From contig NC_083599.1 of the NCBI RefSeq assembly GCF_020882245.1, positions 15,634,865-15,698,864 of the forward strand: a DNA stretch of 64,000 nt, read 5' to 3'. The notes below the pieces were generated by a model that was given only the letters and a program-made list of their open reading frames with translations, was not told the origin of the DNA and ran no database searches. Of this stretch, positions 37,545-51,599 are shown in pieces. Each line of letters begins with the position of its first letter. Positions within the stretch are counted from its first letter, which is position 1. The DNA is from Rhopalosiphum padi. Its lineage: Eukaryota; Arthropoda; Insecta; Hemiptera; Aphididae. Both the position numbers and the translations under genes were made by a program.

Positions 37545-38769
37545 GTATCATATTTTCGATCCCTATATATAATAACATCATATATTATATAGGTACGCAT
37601 TATGTACAACACACGCTTATATATTGTGAAAGTTGAAACATTTGAACTTGATATTATACAGAATTATTTATCAGATGGGTATACCTATACTTACCGTATA
37701 CTCATTATGTTTGCGGTAGCGTTTGACTTTTCAGTCTGGTGCAACATTCGCGCAACGATCGACTAGGACAATGTTAAATTTATATTTGTTAGTTTCGTGT
37801 ACCTACCATATACCTGGAAATTATTTCCAATCACATACATGATATACATTTCGCTTAGTTTTTGACATTTGACAACAATGTGCGTTTTTTTTTTCTTTTG
37901 TATACGAGAGAAATTATTGATAAATTACCGATGAGACCGATATTATTATTATTATTATTATTATGTTCATCTTTAAATAATTAGTTTATGTAGAAAAGCA
38001 ACGAGCAATATTATACGTTAAAATATTATATTATTATTATTTTACTATATTGGCACACTTTATGATTCATATACCTTAAAGCCTATTAAAGCCATGATGA
38101 CCATATGGCACGAGTCTACACTATTAAAAATGTTCTCCGAGAACGTCATGTATGATTAATAAGTAATTATACAAAACAATTTAGGCATTGTCATCGATTG
38201 GGAAATATTGCGTGACGACAATGTTTGTTCTTTTATCGGGAACCCAACTGGATAGGCGCACTTCAGAACGCAATACGTACAGTTTTGAGAAAATATACAA
38301 TACCCTCTGTTAACTTTATTCTCGTACCTGTTGAATCAAATCGTATATCCATATCAATATTCGTTTATTTCATACCGTGAACATATCAACTCGACTTAAT
38401 AGTATGTCATCGTTATAAGCAATTCGTATAATATGTTTTATGCATACATTTTAATTTGAGATTTATGCATAGCCGTTATTCATTGTACACAAATTAAGTA
38501 CCTATCATATTTTGTATCATACCAGGTATACTTCAAGAATATTCGTATTATTACACATTTCGTACAACGTAAATGTATTTAGTGCAAAAACCGATTCAAA
38601 CTAAAATTTGAAATACAAAATCAGAATTAAACATGCTTGGTTCGTCGCTATACCGCGGGATTCTGGATTCGGTTTCATTAAACAGAAAAACCGCAATTCA
38701 AACGCATGTTTTCTATTAATTAAACAAATCAAATTGTATATGCACTGTTAGTAGGAGACCGATATTATT

Positions 38770-38773
38770 GTGC

Positions 38774-38818
<45 letters not shown>

Positions 38819-38821
38819 CGT
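38770..38821. repeat. (TG)n(CG)n alternating purine-pyrimidine tract
   Basis: Starts as TGCGTGCG, runs through about 17 TG units and ends in five CG units: about 50 bp of strict purine-pyrimidine alternation. Such tracts are the classic sequence type able to form left-handed Z-DNA under supercoiling. Confidence 0.9.
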
Positions 38822-39290
38822 TTTTATGTATTGTCTAGTATTGCACATCAAACATCATCGAATGAATGTTGACACACAATAAAATAAAATCCACTATTAT
38901 AATTATTGTTGTCATCATTACATTAGTTTCGAAACGTTTTGTAATAATTACTATCCACGAAGCGCGAGACCCACTGTGATCAATTGTATGACGTCCATCA
39001 AGTTTGGTATAGGCAGGTATGAAAAAAAAATTTGGACTAATACACGAGTACGCGAATCACGTCTTCGACAATACAACAATCGCTCGCTGCGTGCAGTCTG
39101 CTCTGTCGAAAACAGTAATAACAAAATTACAAAACTTTATTTCGAAATGTTCACGGACGGAGAGCTAATGTACCTACGGTGAAATCCAAAAAAGCTTTTT
39201 CATTCATGAGCTAGGCACCTATATTAAAACGCCCAATGACATTACTGGTAATTACTCAGTACAGTTACAATAAAGTACATAATACTATAT

Positions 39291-39309
39291 TGTGTGTGTG
39301 TGTGTGTGT
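39291..39309. repeat. (TG)n microsatellite
   Basis: About nine perfect TG units. Confidence 0.9.
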
Positions 39310-40613
39310 AACGCGTTATTATCGAATTCAAAATTGCTGTTGTGTCAGAATTATAAATCGTTTATTTTTTTTCCTGAAAATCGGTTCTTATTAAGGGTCC
39401 TACAAATCGAGCCGATAGTAAGATATACACTTTTTCTATCGCCGTGTAATAATTGTTATTAAATTAACTTTGTTTCATTAAAATTACAGTATCATATCAT
39501 ACGCACAGCGTTAAACAGGTGTTTGGAAACAACGAGATTATGAGCGCGCGTTCGTTGCGTATATCTTCGTAATTATTCATGGACAAATCGTAAATCGTGA
39601 ACGTTACTATAGTTTTTATCAAATAGAACATAGACACGGACAAGCATCATATATTTTTTTTAGTAAATTTCGAACTTTTTAGTGCGTTAATCACTGAAAA
39701 TTTTAAGTATTAACATTTTTTTTTTGTTTGTGGGAAGGCGGTAGTACCTATTATTCCGAACATAATTTCAAAAATAATTCGGTATTAAAACTAAGCTTTT
39801 TCGCCACTGCAATACAAACTACGTGTTATTATTACAACGTTGTATAATAGTAATACCCTCGTCGCAGCGTATAAAGAGTAGGTACACGTCGTCGTATGAC
39901 GCTGCGATGACGACGTATAACAGCATCGCCACGACGATGATAATATAATAATAATAACAATAATAACAAGAAGAAAATATAATAATATACATACCTACGC
40001 AGTATATATTATATGACGCGTGTGCGTACAATATAATATGCAAACTGACGATTAAAAAGTTTAATAACCCAACGTGTTTGGTTAATGCGACAATATAATA
40101 ATTGTATTATTACGGCGTCGGTACCTACGGCCGTGTGGAATTTTAAACGGTTCCGACACATAATGAGTGCCTATATATGTATGTGTATACTTGACTATAT
40201 ATTATTATAATGCAAAGGTTGCGTCTATTGTGTTTCGCATGATAATGACATTAACTGTATAGCAGCCGTTATATTATTACTGTAATTATTGAATCGCTAT
40301 TGCATTAGACGTTGTTATTTGTCTAATACATTCATCAGCGCAGTCCATTGCACCTTATGAACACACTTGGGATGGATACGTTTTTTTTTTCCTGACCATT
40401 AGAATATTACAATGGAAACCAAACACTATAATAAATAGCTAAATAAACCGATAGAATTTTGCGTCACGCGATAAACCGTATTTTTTGACATATTAAAATA
40501 TAAATTTTATAAAATTTTGTTTTGCGCCATATCAAATATTATTTATGTTACATTAGATTCATTGTTTTTTTTTTTTTTTTTTCGTGAAGCGGAAAAAATA
40601 TCAATGACTTTTA

Positions 40614-40912
40614 TGCAGGACCGGACTGGGCAGGCGGGATACCGGGAGTTTCCCGATGAGCCTCTTGTACTGGTAGGGAATTTTTTTTTAGGTTTATAGA
40701 TTTTTAGACTCATCCTGTCAACAGACTTTGTAGTAACCAATTTTTAATTTTTTATAATAATATTAAATGTTCAAATTCACAAAATAATATAGGTACAATC
40801 ATTGTATATGAAAATATATGTTTTTAGGGTTGTTTTTATAGGTATAGGTACATAAGTGGGCCAATTTTTTTTATTTTTCAGATAGAAATTTTTGACCCAG
40901 TCCGGCCCTGCA
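40614..40912. mobile_element. 299-bp MITE with TGCAGGRCCGGACTGGG termini
   Basis: Left TGCAGGACCGGACTGGG and right, inverted, TGCAGGGCCGGACTGGG: 16 of 17 identical. Next to the left end lies the GC-rich palindromic segment GGATACCGGGAGTTTCCCGA. GCCGGACTGGG ends with an internal CCGGGA...TCCCG segment are a recurrent type of small non-autonomous element in animal genomes, most like hAT derivatives. No open frame. Flanks ACTTTTAT and ATTTTTTA may be a decayed 8-bp target duplication. Confidence 0.75.
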
Positions 40913-42258
40913 TTTTTTATTGTTATTTATTATTTATTTATCACTGTAAGGTATAAATTCAAACAAAATTGTCCAATCGTACAGCAATAGTACTACAGTG
41001 TTTCGTTTTAGATTACCTTGTCACTTTAATCACCTTTCGGGTGTGTATAATATCCATAGGTATAATATTAACTACTATAAATTATCTGATCGCATTCGTA
41101 AAACAACAATATATTATATTATAGTATAATATTGTTCTGCTGTACATGAAAAACAAAACACCGGAGATCTCTAAATCATAATAATATATAATATCGTACT
41201 TATTTCTATAAGCGTACGGTGACTACTTATTATAAACAATCACAATAATCATAATAAAGTCGTCGTGGTATTTTTAATTAGTGCAATCGAATATGAAAGT
41301 GTTTTGTTTAATACTCGACATAATAATATAATGGTAGGTACATATTGAATAACTACACGATGTACACTACGTATACGCATTAAGAGATATAATGTTATAT
41401 CGAAATAAATCGTAAAATATTTTAACGTTTTAGACAGACGATTGTTGTACAACGACGATATTATCATTTAATTTAAGTCATGCGTGCACGTAAAAACTTT
41501 CTGCATGTGATTTGAGAACTTTTAGACGGTCGGACGCCAAAATATCAATGTGACGGGTGATTGTATATTTTCTAATTATATTTGTGCGTACGGGCCCGCG
41601 GTGACGACTGGCGAGACTATATTATAGATAATATTAGTCATTAAAAGACCGCAGCAAGGCCATTCAGTTTGCTTATACCCTTCGTTTAGTAAAAAAAAAA
41701 AAAAAACAGAATAAAGTACTGTGCGTATTGTGACATGAATATAAATGAAGTACATACTCAGAAAGTGCCACTGACACTCGTATTGTCAACATTTTTATTG
41801 TTATGCCATGCGTACGTCTCTACATGCGCCGTACAAGTGCTTACCAAAACATAATATAACTATATAAGCAATGATGATGTTTTCGATGTGATGGTAATAT
41901 TTTTCGTCGAGCCAAAAATGTTTTATTACTATTATTATTATTACGTTACAACTTATACGCTTGTAGATGATGTGACAAGGACGAGAAATAATAACATTTA
42001 ATGGACGTGCAGATTTGTTAAGTAGGTATTTGCTTTATGATATGACGACGGTAATATTTGATTTGATTTTATTGTAATCTACAGACGCCGCCGCCAAAAA
42101 AAAATTATATTCATATACATCTTAGTTACCTATAGAGTTTGTTGTTGTTTATGTATTACGTTATCACCACTGGGGCGTTGTTTTGTAAACGAATTGAAAA
42201 CATTATTATATAATAATATATTATTATTTGCGACATTATTAGCCAAGGCCGCAATCAT

Positions 42259-42260
<2 letters not shown>

Positions 42261-42293
<33 letters not shown>

Positions 42294-42312
42294 TATGATT
42301 ATTATTATTATC
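42261..42312. repeat. (AAT)n followed by inverted (ATT)n
   Basis: About ten AAT units, a short ATTATG spacer, then about five ATT units; the two arms are complementary and could fold into a hairpin. Confidence 0.85.
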
Positions 42313-43109
42313 AGATAATATCACGAAATAACAACAACAAATAATGAATGTATACACTAACAGAATAATAACCATTATTAAACAAATACTTATCACTGAT
42401 AACTTAGGAGTTATCGGTGCATTAATGATTATATTTATACAACATACACGTATTCATCATCGCAGTACCCGATTTATACGATCCTCAAAATATGTTACAT
42501 CGAATATGTACCTACTTTATTAAAATTAAAGTGTATTATGTACAATCAAAACAAATAAATATATTTAAGTTATATATATTATACAATATATACATAATAA
42601 GTACTTATTTAAATGGGCAAATAATGTGGTATAGCTAGGTACTTATTTAAATATCTATCAAGCGTGTTAGTTATATTAATATGAACACACGGTGAGTTTG
42701 TGTGTTACATACTATTCAAGGCAGCTATTACACACGAACAATTCATTTTATTGATTTCAGGTAATTTATTTCGATTAGACATCACGAAATGCTCAGAATA
42801 AAATATATTCTAATATAATATGATTTTCGGTGCAGATAGTTATAGACTGTTGAGTGACAGCGGTGTAAAAAATATCGTAACTTGTGGTTTTTGTTGAAAC
42901 ACTACATTATTTATACGAAAAGAATAAACAGATATAATAACGTGAATAATACACAGTGAACAAAATACAGCACTAGTTTTAAAAGTTCTTTAGCCAATGT
43001 TTCATTTATTTACCGAGTAATCTAACAATAGTGTACAATATAAGAAAATTAGTTTCCTAATAATTGGATTCATATTTCTATAAGCATTGCATTAAATATA
43101 TTTATATTA

Positions 43110-43142
<33 letters not shown>

Positions 43143-43143
43143 A
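43110..43143. repeat. (GT)n microsatellite
   Basis: GT repeat of about 34 bases with one T interruption. Confidence 0.9.
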
Positions 43144-44054
43144 TACACGTATAGAGGCTGTATACGCGCATTGTTGTTATTTCGTTTTTTTTTTTTTTTT
43201 TAAACTATAAGAATACAGAAAAGTAATTTTCTTTTGTTTATAAAAGGTGTGAATAAAATTTTTAAAAAATTTTGTACGCAGATGATTGTGTATACATACA
43301 GGTATAGGTATTACAGTACTCCATGTCGTCGGTGTATGCACAAAATAATGTTCACAGTTTAATTTTACATACTTTAATATAGTTTAATCTTTAATGTAAA
43401 TAATAATAATATGATACCGTGTAATATTCCAGATGCAACTTTTGTAAAATCAAGACGTATAAGTCAAAAGCTATTAGTATTTCTTGTTACCGATATTTAT
43501 GTATTTTGTTAAATGTTCAAAGAGAACTTTGATTAATTTACACAAGTTTGTATATGGGATACTTACTATTCACTAAGCAAGACGATGTCAAGTGTTCCGT
43601 GTTATGTTTAATATCATAATTATTGTCTTATGCTTATACGTTATAATTTATATAATTATGTATTGTATTATAATAAATTGATTTACCAAAGTTTCGCTTA
43701 CGACTTAAAAATCCATTATCAAATTTGAAAACATTCCATTTTAAAATCACTCAAATAATTTAATGGTGTTCTCTGCTTACGTGTAATTTTAAACTACACG
43801 TGTATTAATATAATATTATTATTGAATTAAATTATTCAAAACCATTAAAATTCTTAAATAACGTATAATATTATTTGCAGTGTATACCCCATAAGTAATA
43901 ATGCATATCCAAATTAAAAAAAAATGTGAATAATAACATTTTAAATTTAATTAGTCATCCATGGTTTTATCGATAATTTATTAGTGTTAAAATTATATAA
44001 TACGGATTATTGGGCATGACACAATTAAACACCAAACGTTAAAAATAAATACTT

Positions 44055-44077
44055 TATATATATATATATATATATAT
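44055..44077. repeat. (TA)n microsatellite
   Basis: About eleven TA units. Confidence 0.85.
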
Positions 44078-45689
44078 TTTATATGTATTTGTGTCAAACC
44101 ACGTAAAAAACCTGCTATCGCCCTCAAGGAATATTTTAATCGTTTATAATTTCTATTGACGTGATAAAAAAAAAATAGCATTAAAATCGTTAACATATTA
44201 TTGCAATACCAAATATTCGCGAACCCGATTTTCGCCCAACCACCGGTTTTATTATTACCGTCATGATGAGTGTCAGTACCACACTAGTCATATACTTTTA
44301 TCGTGATTGTAGCTTGTTCCAAGTCATATAACTCTTTTCAAATTTTTTTTTTTTTTTTTTTATCTAATTTATTCGGTCAAGTATTGCTGTGTAGTATAAC
44401 ACCATTTATAAATTTGTGTACTTATTATTTTAAATTCTTTGTTTGTATTTTTATTTTATTATTAAGACGTATTATTTCATTCAATTGATACGAAAAATAA
44501 ACGAAGACAGTCTGTTAGTCTACCATATTACCATTGATTATATTATATAACAAATACAAAAAATAGTAATATATTATTACAAAATAATAATATAATCATT
44601 GATATTACTAAACACATTTTATGATATATTTATCTTGCTATTATAATATATTTAATTGATTTTACTATACTAGTATTACTAAATAGTAAAAATTACCAAA
44701 ATCATTGCATTTATAATATAATTAATATTAAATTATTAGTTTTATATATACATATAGCCATAAATATTATTGTTATTGTTGAACCAGTACCGAGTTAATG
44801 TATAATGCTGTAAATAGGTTTGTGCTAAAAATACGCAATAGCTTAAAAATAATTTTAATTTTTATAATTGTAACCCAATTTGAATTTAAAATATCTATGA
44901 AAAAATGCTGCTATTTATTTTTAGATTTTTAGTAGTACCTACTAGTATCAATTATTTATGAAGAACCTAGTATTATATTACGCTTACGAACTTGAGCTAT
45001 AAAAATTATATATTTTACAGATTATTTACAACAAAATAATTTGCATATTTTCATAATTTTGACTAATTAAGTCTAGATTATAAATAAATTTGTGACCATG
45101 TATTTAACATATTTTTAAATTTAAAAAAAAACATAACTTGTAAGGGATCTTGTTTTAAAGTCTTTTACGATGCCTAAATATTTTTATCAGTTTTTAAAAA
45201 AATAAAAAAAACAGAAATATTAAAAAACTTTTTAAAATCTTCATTAAATAAAAAAAATCATTATCTAAGTTGCAATATAATCTTACAAGGTCTATGAAAA
45301 TACTTTTTGAAGTAAAAAAAAAAATGAAATCTAAAATCTCTATTATATACGTGATTATCCAATTTTGTGAAAATTAAAATTTCAGATGATCATAACAAAT
45401 ATTGTGTTATAAGGACAATTTTATTCAATTTTCAAATCATAGATATGAATATTAAAACATTTTATGAATTTATACTAAAAATAATTTTTAAATGTTAGTG
45501 ATTTTATTTGTAAATAATTTATAAATTTACATTTTCATAAAGATTTAAGTTAAAGAATACTAGAAAAAATTAAAATTTAAAAACATCTAGGTTTAAACAA
45601 TAAATTACACTAAAAGAGTCGAAATATTTTTAAAGTTATTGCATGTCTAGTAAATATCAATTTGAATATTCGATATATTTTTTAAATCC

Positions 45690-46085
45690 TCAAATTTAGC
45701 TATTAATTAATAATTGAGTTACAAAAAAAAAAAAAAAAAACAAAATCGATTTTTTCGAAAACTGATTTTTGTAAACATTGTTTACGTAAACATTCTCATT
45801 TAGTTTAATTTGTATTATTGTTTTTCCCAATTATTTTTAAAAGTATTGGGAATTTATCTATAATTTCTATCATCAATAATGTACTAACTAGATTCAATTC
45901 ATTACTATAAACGAGCCTTAAAATTTGAAGCTTTTTTACTGTTTCAAAAGTTGACAACAGTACCAACAAATAGATAATAAACAAAAACACGCACACACAT
46001 CATTGTAAAATTATTAATTCATTGATTACTCCGCAGATCCGCTCAGAATCTTAAATAGTCAAATATTTTAGTTTTTTAGAAAGTT
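45690..46085 (+). mobile_element. Diverged copy of the repeat seen again at 60.3-60.6 kb
   Basis: Shares with the 1.52-kb element downstream, in the same order: GAGTTACAAAAA followed by an A-run, ATCRATTTTxTCGAAAA, a TTTTTCCCA/TTTTCCAGG-type segment, and the end ACACACATCATTRTAAAAT followed by TCACTCCG/TTACTCCG-type sequence and CAGAATCT. Each block is short, but order and spacing are kept, so this is a common repeat family rather than chance. The left boundary is not visible, and homology may extend further left into the A/T-rich sequence. Confidence 0.5.
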
Positions 46086-46944
46086 TAAATACATAATTAT
46101 TTTTTAATTATTAATTTATACCTATATACCTATATAAAATATATTTTATCTCCTGTGGAAAAGTTGTATATATTATAGACATGCATTCTTTAAAAATTAC
46201 CCTTGTAAACTTAGCAGCACAATACTGTAAACATTTAAATCAATCTAATAAATTTGTTAGTAAGTTGTTTGAAACTGTTAAACAACTTTCAAAGTTTGTT
46301 AGACTTTATGTTTAATCCTAGAAAACATGAAGATAGCATCGCAAAAATTAAAAATTGTCTTATGATAAAAGAAAGTACAAAAAACTTTGAAAATGGTATA
46401 ACAATCTCTAACAACTTACCAAAAAGCTTGTTATATTGATTTAAACGTTGACTAATAATTTTGCACTGCTAAGCTTATAAAGGTTTACCAATCGTGTCTG
46501 TAATCTGATGAGGCTTATTATAACTACCGTTATTATTGAAAACTAAGTTAATTTTCATGTATTCAAAACGATAATTTTATTTAAAAGATATGACAACTTT
46601 ATCAAAATGCAAGTTCAAATAAAGTAATAAGTATTAAAATAGAAAATTAACGTTATTATTACTTATACGAGTTATAAACACTAAAAACGTATGTAATTTT
46701 TTATGACATAGAAAATTAATATTGAAAATTTCTATGAAGACATTTATACCTACTTATATTATTACTTTATTTAGCTATTATATAGATTAATATATTATAT
46801 CTGTTTAAAAACAAATTTTTAATAAATTTTATTGATAAATTGTGTCATTGCTGATTATACAAGAACTTTTTTAATAAATTGAAACTTTTATAGGGGTACC
46901 TATATATAAAATAAAAGCTAATGCGTGTGGTCACTGTATGTATT

Positions 46945-47003
46945 GATGACAAACACGATGAATATGGTAAACTTGCTCTTCCATATTCATCGTGTTTGCC
47001 ATC
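46945..47003. ncRNA. Hairpin with a 23-bp stem, small-RNA precursor candidate
   Basis: GATGACAAACACGATGAATA and three more bases (46945-46967) pair with 46981-47003 across a 13-base loop (taaacttgctctt). There is a single mismatch, which becomes a G-U pair if the minus strand is transcribed. Beyond the stem, pairing is only patchy. Stem length fits a microRNA or siRNA source, but a real animal precursor usually shows a longer, imperfect lower stem. A recent small inverted duplication is an equal possibility. I do not recognise the arm sequence as a known microRNA. Confidence 0.3.
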
Positions 47004-49540
47004 CAGTTTAGTAGAAACACAATATTATTAACTAACAAGTAATAATATACCTAACTCAAATTATACATACCTACTGCATTAATCGTCCCTACGCATTGTC
47101 AAGTTGTGATATGGTATGTGGTCATTCTTTTTTTCTTGAGTTAATATCAGAAATTTGAATGCAGTTTTTGGTATCATTTTCTATCTACACATAACTTATA
47201 TCCGTATAATATACAATCACGAAATGTAAAAATAAATTAAGATTACATTTTAACTACATCGTGGAATAAAATTATAATTTAAATTTAAAAAAAAAACTGT
47301 GTTAACCATTAAAATTCGTAGGGACGAATCGGAAAATTAAAATGGTTTGAGTTTTGATCGTTTATTTATTTATTGATATTACTAACTAGTTAATATTATA
47401 ATATCAAATTAGAATTTCAAGTCTATTATATGGTGTTCATATTAATTTATACTAAAAACTTAAATTCTTGATTATTTCATAATTCTTGGACTATGTATCA
47501 ATAATCTCTTAATAATATTATGTATGCTCAAGACAGAGAAAATACAAAACACCTGGAATCAAACAATATGCAGAACCCGATTATATCTCTGTTGCCATCA
47601 AATAAATTCATTATCGCTATTGATTAAACTATGCTATCTGTTCTCTGATCATTAAAGTTGCTTATATCATGTAATGCATGTATTTGTAATCTGTGTATTA
47701 TAATACTGTAATATTTTGTATAATACCCACATACGTACACCGATCTCTATGAATTAGGTACTCTTAGTGGCCAATAATTCCTATGTAGAACGATCCTGAT
47801 TAAAACACAAAAATCATTTGAACCTTCGGTTTTGAATGATTGTTTATCGCCATTATATTGAATATTATCATTTCTATATAATATTGTGCATGATAATTCT
47901 CAACTGAAAATATTTTATCTATTTGTTATTTGTGCCCGATAAACATACCTACTGATTGTAAGTTGTACCTATTTCACTAATACACAAGTTTACTGTAAGT
48001 ATATCATAATGTTTTCGCATCAAGTTTATATTATGTATCAGTATCATTGAATATGTTGATGAAGAAAAGTCAATTCAATTAAAATATTATAGTGAGTAGC
48101 TGTGGTTTTAAGTTGATAAACCGGGTTATGGTTAAGATTTGTGTAATTACAATAATACAATTAGATAATTTTATATTATATTGTGTTCAATAACATTTTT
48201 AAGGGATGTTGAAAAAAATTTTTCCTCACGCACTCATCATACAGCAACTAATTAATTCTCGAACTTGTATTTCGGATTACTAAAAGTCGATAGTTACTAG
48301 TTCAAATTATTAAAATATGCTTATTTAAAATAATGATGTTACATATTATTATAAATTATTATTATTATTATTATTATGGTGGTATTAAATTTTATTTTTA
48401 TTATAGTATTTTTGTTTAAAATTGTAATTTTTTGTATAAAAAACGATATTTTAATTTGAATCAAAATACAAAAGAAATGTTTATTATATTTTTTATTGTA
48501 TACACTTATATACATTTATATATATATATATATATTGTAATTTTTTTCATTACACAATTTACATAACATTTGAGTATTCTTACAAATTTATCGGTATCAA
48601 TATGATAAAGATAATAAAATTAAATATTTTAATACATTTTGAGAATTCACGAAATAATTTAAAAAATTAAAAATTAAAAATAATATCAAACTAAAAGACC
48701 AATTTCATAAATTTTTACTGCTCTAATTTCATTTCTTAATTTAGTTTAAAAACATTTTTTTCCTCTTTTTTTATTTATTTATATATTGTTGCTGTTATTA
48801 TATAGTAAGCTATTAATTACGAATTGAATGTTTTTAAACATTTAAAATGAGTACATTGAAAATATACGATATACACATCATAATATATATAGATATAACA
48901 TCATATATATATATTAAAATTTAAATCAGTCGTGAGTTCATGAACTGCATTTATAAGATACAATTAAATTCATTATTTTTATTTTTACTCATAGTTACAT
49001 ATTGTGGTGCTTGAATTATTAATCATTATATTTTCGAGACAAGAAAGTATTGACATTTTCACTTCCTGGAAAACATAAAAATAATAAATACCATAAACAA
49101 GTATAGCCTTATTTTAGAGCACATTAGGGTACATTTTCTGCATATTTTTCTGTAAACAACAAATCCGCAGAAGCGTAAAATATTTAATTTTTTAATTTTT
49201 ATTTATTCTTTAAGAAGATAGGTATTACACATTAATATATCATGCTTGTATAAAGTTGTAAATTCATTATCACACAGATGAAATTCTTTCGAAATCTTCT
49301 CTCGAGACACTGTTGTTAATATAGTATTTAAACAATTTAGATAAATAATAATTTAACCGTGATCATATTTTAATAATAACGAACACTCTTACGGGCAAAT
49401 TAATAATTATTATTCATAGATTTATAATATTATCTCATATATTTTAAATATGAAGTTTGTAGGTAACCAAAATGTAAATGATATAAATTGAGACGGTAGA
49501 GAGAAGTGTATAGGCGGTAAGTCTAATTAGTTTTCACGGG

Positions 49541-49775
49541 AAAAGGGCCAGAGAGAAATGTATACAGGATAAATGAATAATATGCTTATGCCCGCTGAGG
49601 TAGAGGTGGGATCATTCTCAACAAAGTAATAGGAGAAAAGGAACGATATTCGGAGATTGCATCTGTGACATTGTTAATATATGTCGGTTCGCCGCGCATC
49701 TCACGGTTGGATGGTGTTGCCTTTGAATGTCGCCCATAGTATCGAGGTGTCCTAACTTAACCTAACTTAACACGA
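49541..49775 (+). other. GC-richer patch of unknown origin, probable repeat piece
   Basis: About 235 bp with GC near 45%. One plus-strand frame is open for about 45 codons between stops (contains EKERYSEIASVTLLIYVGSP and RLDGVAFECRP). The patch ends in CTAACTTAACCTAACTTAAC. The composition jump and lack of splice signals suggest an inserted repeat or gene remnant rather than an exon. Confidence 0.3.
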
Positions 49776-51599
49776 ACAATAACGGTGGCCATCAAATCGG
49801 ATCTCTGGACCTACTGTCTATATGTATATTATATAACCAGACTAGTGGTTCACGGGGCGTAAATTCTCCGGCGTACGTTGTTTGTCGACTCAACCATGCC
49901 AAGAATGAACGTTTTTGTCAAGCGAATAGAAAAACTCGCCAAATTAACAATTACCATTAAATCATAATATTATTAAATTGTAACAAAACTCCATTAAGTA
50001 CGATTGCAGCTTATTTAAATGAAAACCAAATGCTTTATTTAACCAACTTTTATATAGTAAATATTGCCGATACATAAATAATAATTACGATTTTGCGATG
50101 ATAATATAGTGATAATACTATATTTTGTATACAATTAGTAACTAAAATAGTGTTGTTTCATTAACTTACAATTCAACCGAAATTTATTTGAACAAGTTTC
50201 GATATTAGTTTACAGTAAATGTATATTATATTAAACAAAAAAAAAACTAGAAAGTAATATTCATAGAAATAAAAATAGTTACAATTAGACAAAAAGCAAT
50301 TATTATAACCCGATTTTTAGTGAAAATTAGTCGTTGTTACTTGCCCATGACGATATTTCGTTGTAAATCTGAAAATATTTTAAAATCGAAATACTTGCCT
50401 ACTTACTCGAAATTAATTTCTGTTTTCCGCGGTATCTAAAATGGATTTATATTTGTCATCATTTTGGAGAATCTTTTCGTTATATTTTTTGTAACATAAA
50501 TAACAAATAGATACTTACACGATTTTGAGTCTTAATATTCAAGTATTCATTAATTAGTATTAATTCTAATAGAACGATTAACTATTGCTGTGTTTAAAAT
50601 AACATTAAATTATAACGTTTCTCGTTATTAATTTCTCGAACGTTTATATCATTCAATTTAATAAATATGATATTATCATCAATTTTATTTACTGAACTGT
50701 ACACATATTTTATAGACCGTAAAAATAATAACTTTTATTATATATTTTTAAATACTTACTTTTATTCAATTATTTCTACTTAAAAACTTTATAGCACGGT
50801 TGTCGCATAATAATATGACGACAATTATTATTGTTGTACATATTCTCTGCCGAACGTATTTCCACATTTCCTTAGACATTTGGAACCATTAGAAATTCAA
50901 AATTACATTGTTGTAGGCTTACTGTTATATAGTATTTATTATATACATGTTTTTAGTGTACATATTTTAATAATTGATGGTAACATAGTTTTAACTTTGA
51001 TGTACATCATTTTACCGTAACAATGGGATTCTTTTTAAACCTATATCTTCTTATACCTACTTCAGGAGAGAGGCTTTCCTCTTTTGCCTTTGAATGGCAC
51101 GTTAAAAATGTTCTCAGTAATTCTCGTTTGACATCAAACTAGATGTCTACCGCGCTACAAAATTGGCATTGTAAAATATCATATAAGTTTTGTTGTCGAT
51201 TTTTTAACGTCAAGATTTAATTTCTTCATATAGTTTTATTATGATATCACAGGTAATTAAAATCCACGAAATAGAATTTATTGACAGTTTGCCAACATTT
51301 TAAATCACAACTAAAATCTCGTGGTCAAAAAATTATATTTCAATATTTAATGAAATTGTGTTATTGTGTTATGTGATATTTTTTCTAATTCTCAGAAATA
51401 AAATGCTTGTACATACTTTATTAATTGATTGGTAAATTACCTGACTCAATATTTTTTAAACTACGCTATAATATTTCCAAAGCGGAATGCAGAGGTAATT
51501 ATGCTTATGGGAATTGGACCATTTATAATAATTTCAAATAACTCTCCAATAAATTTATCAAATATTATCATATTTGTATTATTTATGTTTTACATTGGA

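Larger units (their letters stand above)
37545..40613. other. Intergenic sequence with microsatellites, no gene seen
   Basis: Contains (ATT)n at about 37941-37964, the TG/CG tract at 38770-38821 and (TG)n at 39291-39309. Open frames at 38976-39182 (plus) and 39819-40043 (minus) have no recognisable motif; the latter lies over AT/trinucleotide repeats. Confidence 0.55.
40913..45279. other. AT-rich intergenic sequence with microsatellites
   Basis: Contains (AAT)n at 42261-42292 followed by an inverted (ATT)n stretch, (GT)n at 43110-43143 and (TA)n at 44055-44077. No gene, RNA or complete transposon recognised. Confidence 0.55.
46090..51599. other. AT-rich intergenic sequence, no gene seen
   Basis: Apart from the hairpin at 46945 and a GC-richer patch at 49.48-49.78 kb, this is AT-rich DNA with (ATT)n at about 48355-48375 and TA-type repeats at about 48520. 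The small frame at 46254-46439 has no recognisable motif. Confidence 0.55.

Noticed and set aside
49751..49772. CCTAACTTAACCTAACTTAA resembling a telomere-type repeat
   Set aside because: Insect telomeres are TTAGG arrays; this is only two or three irregular units.
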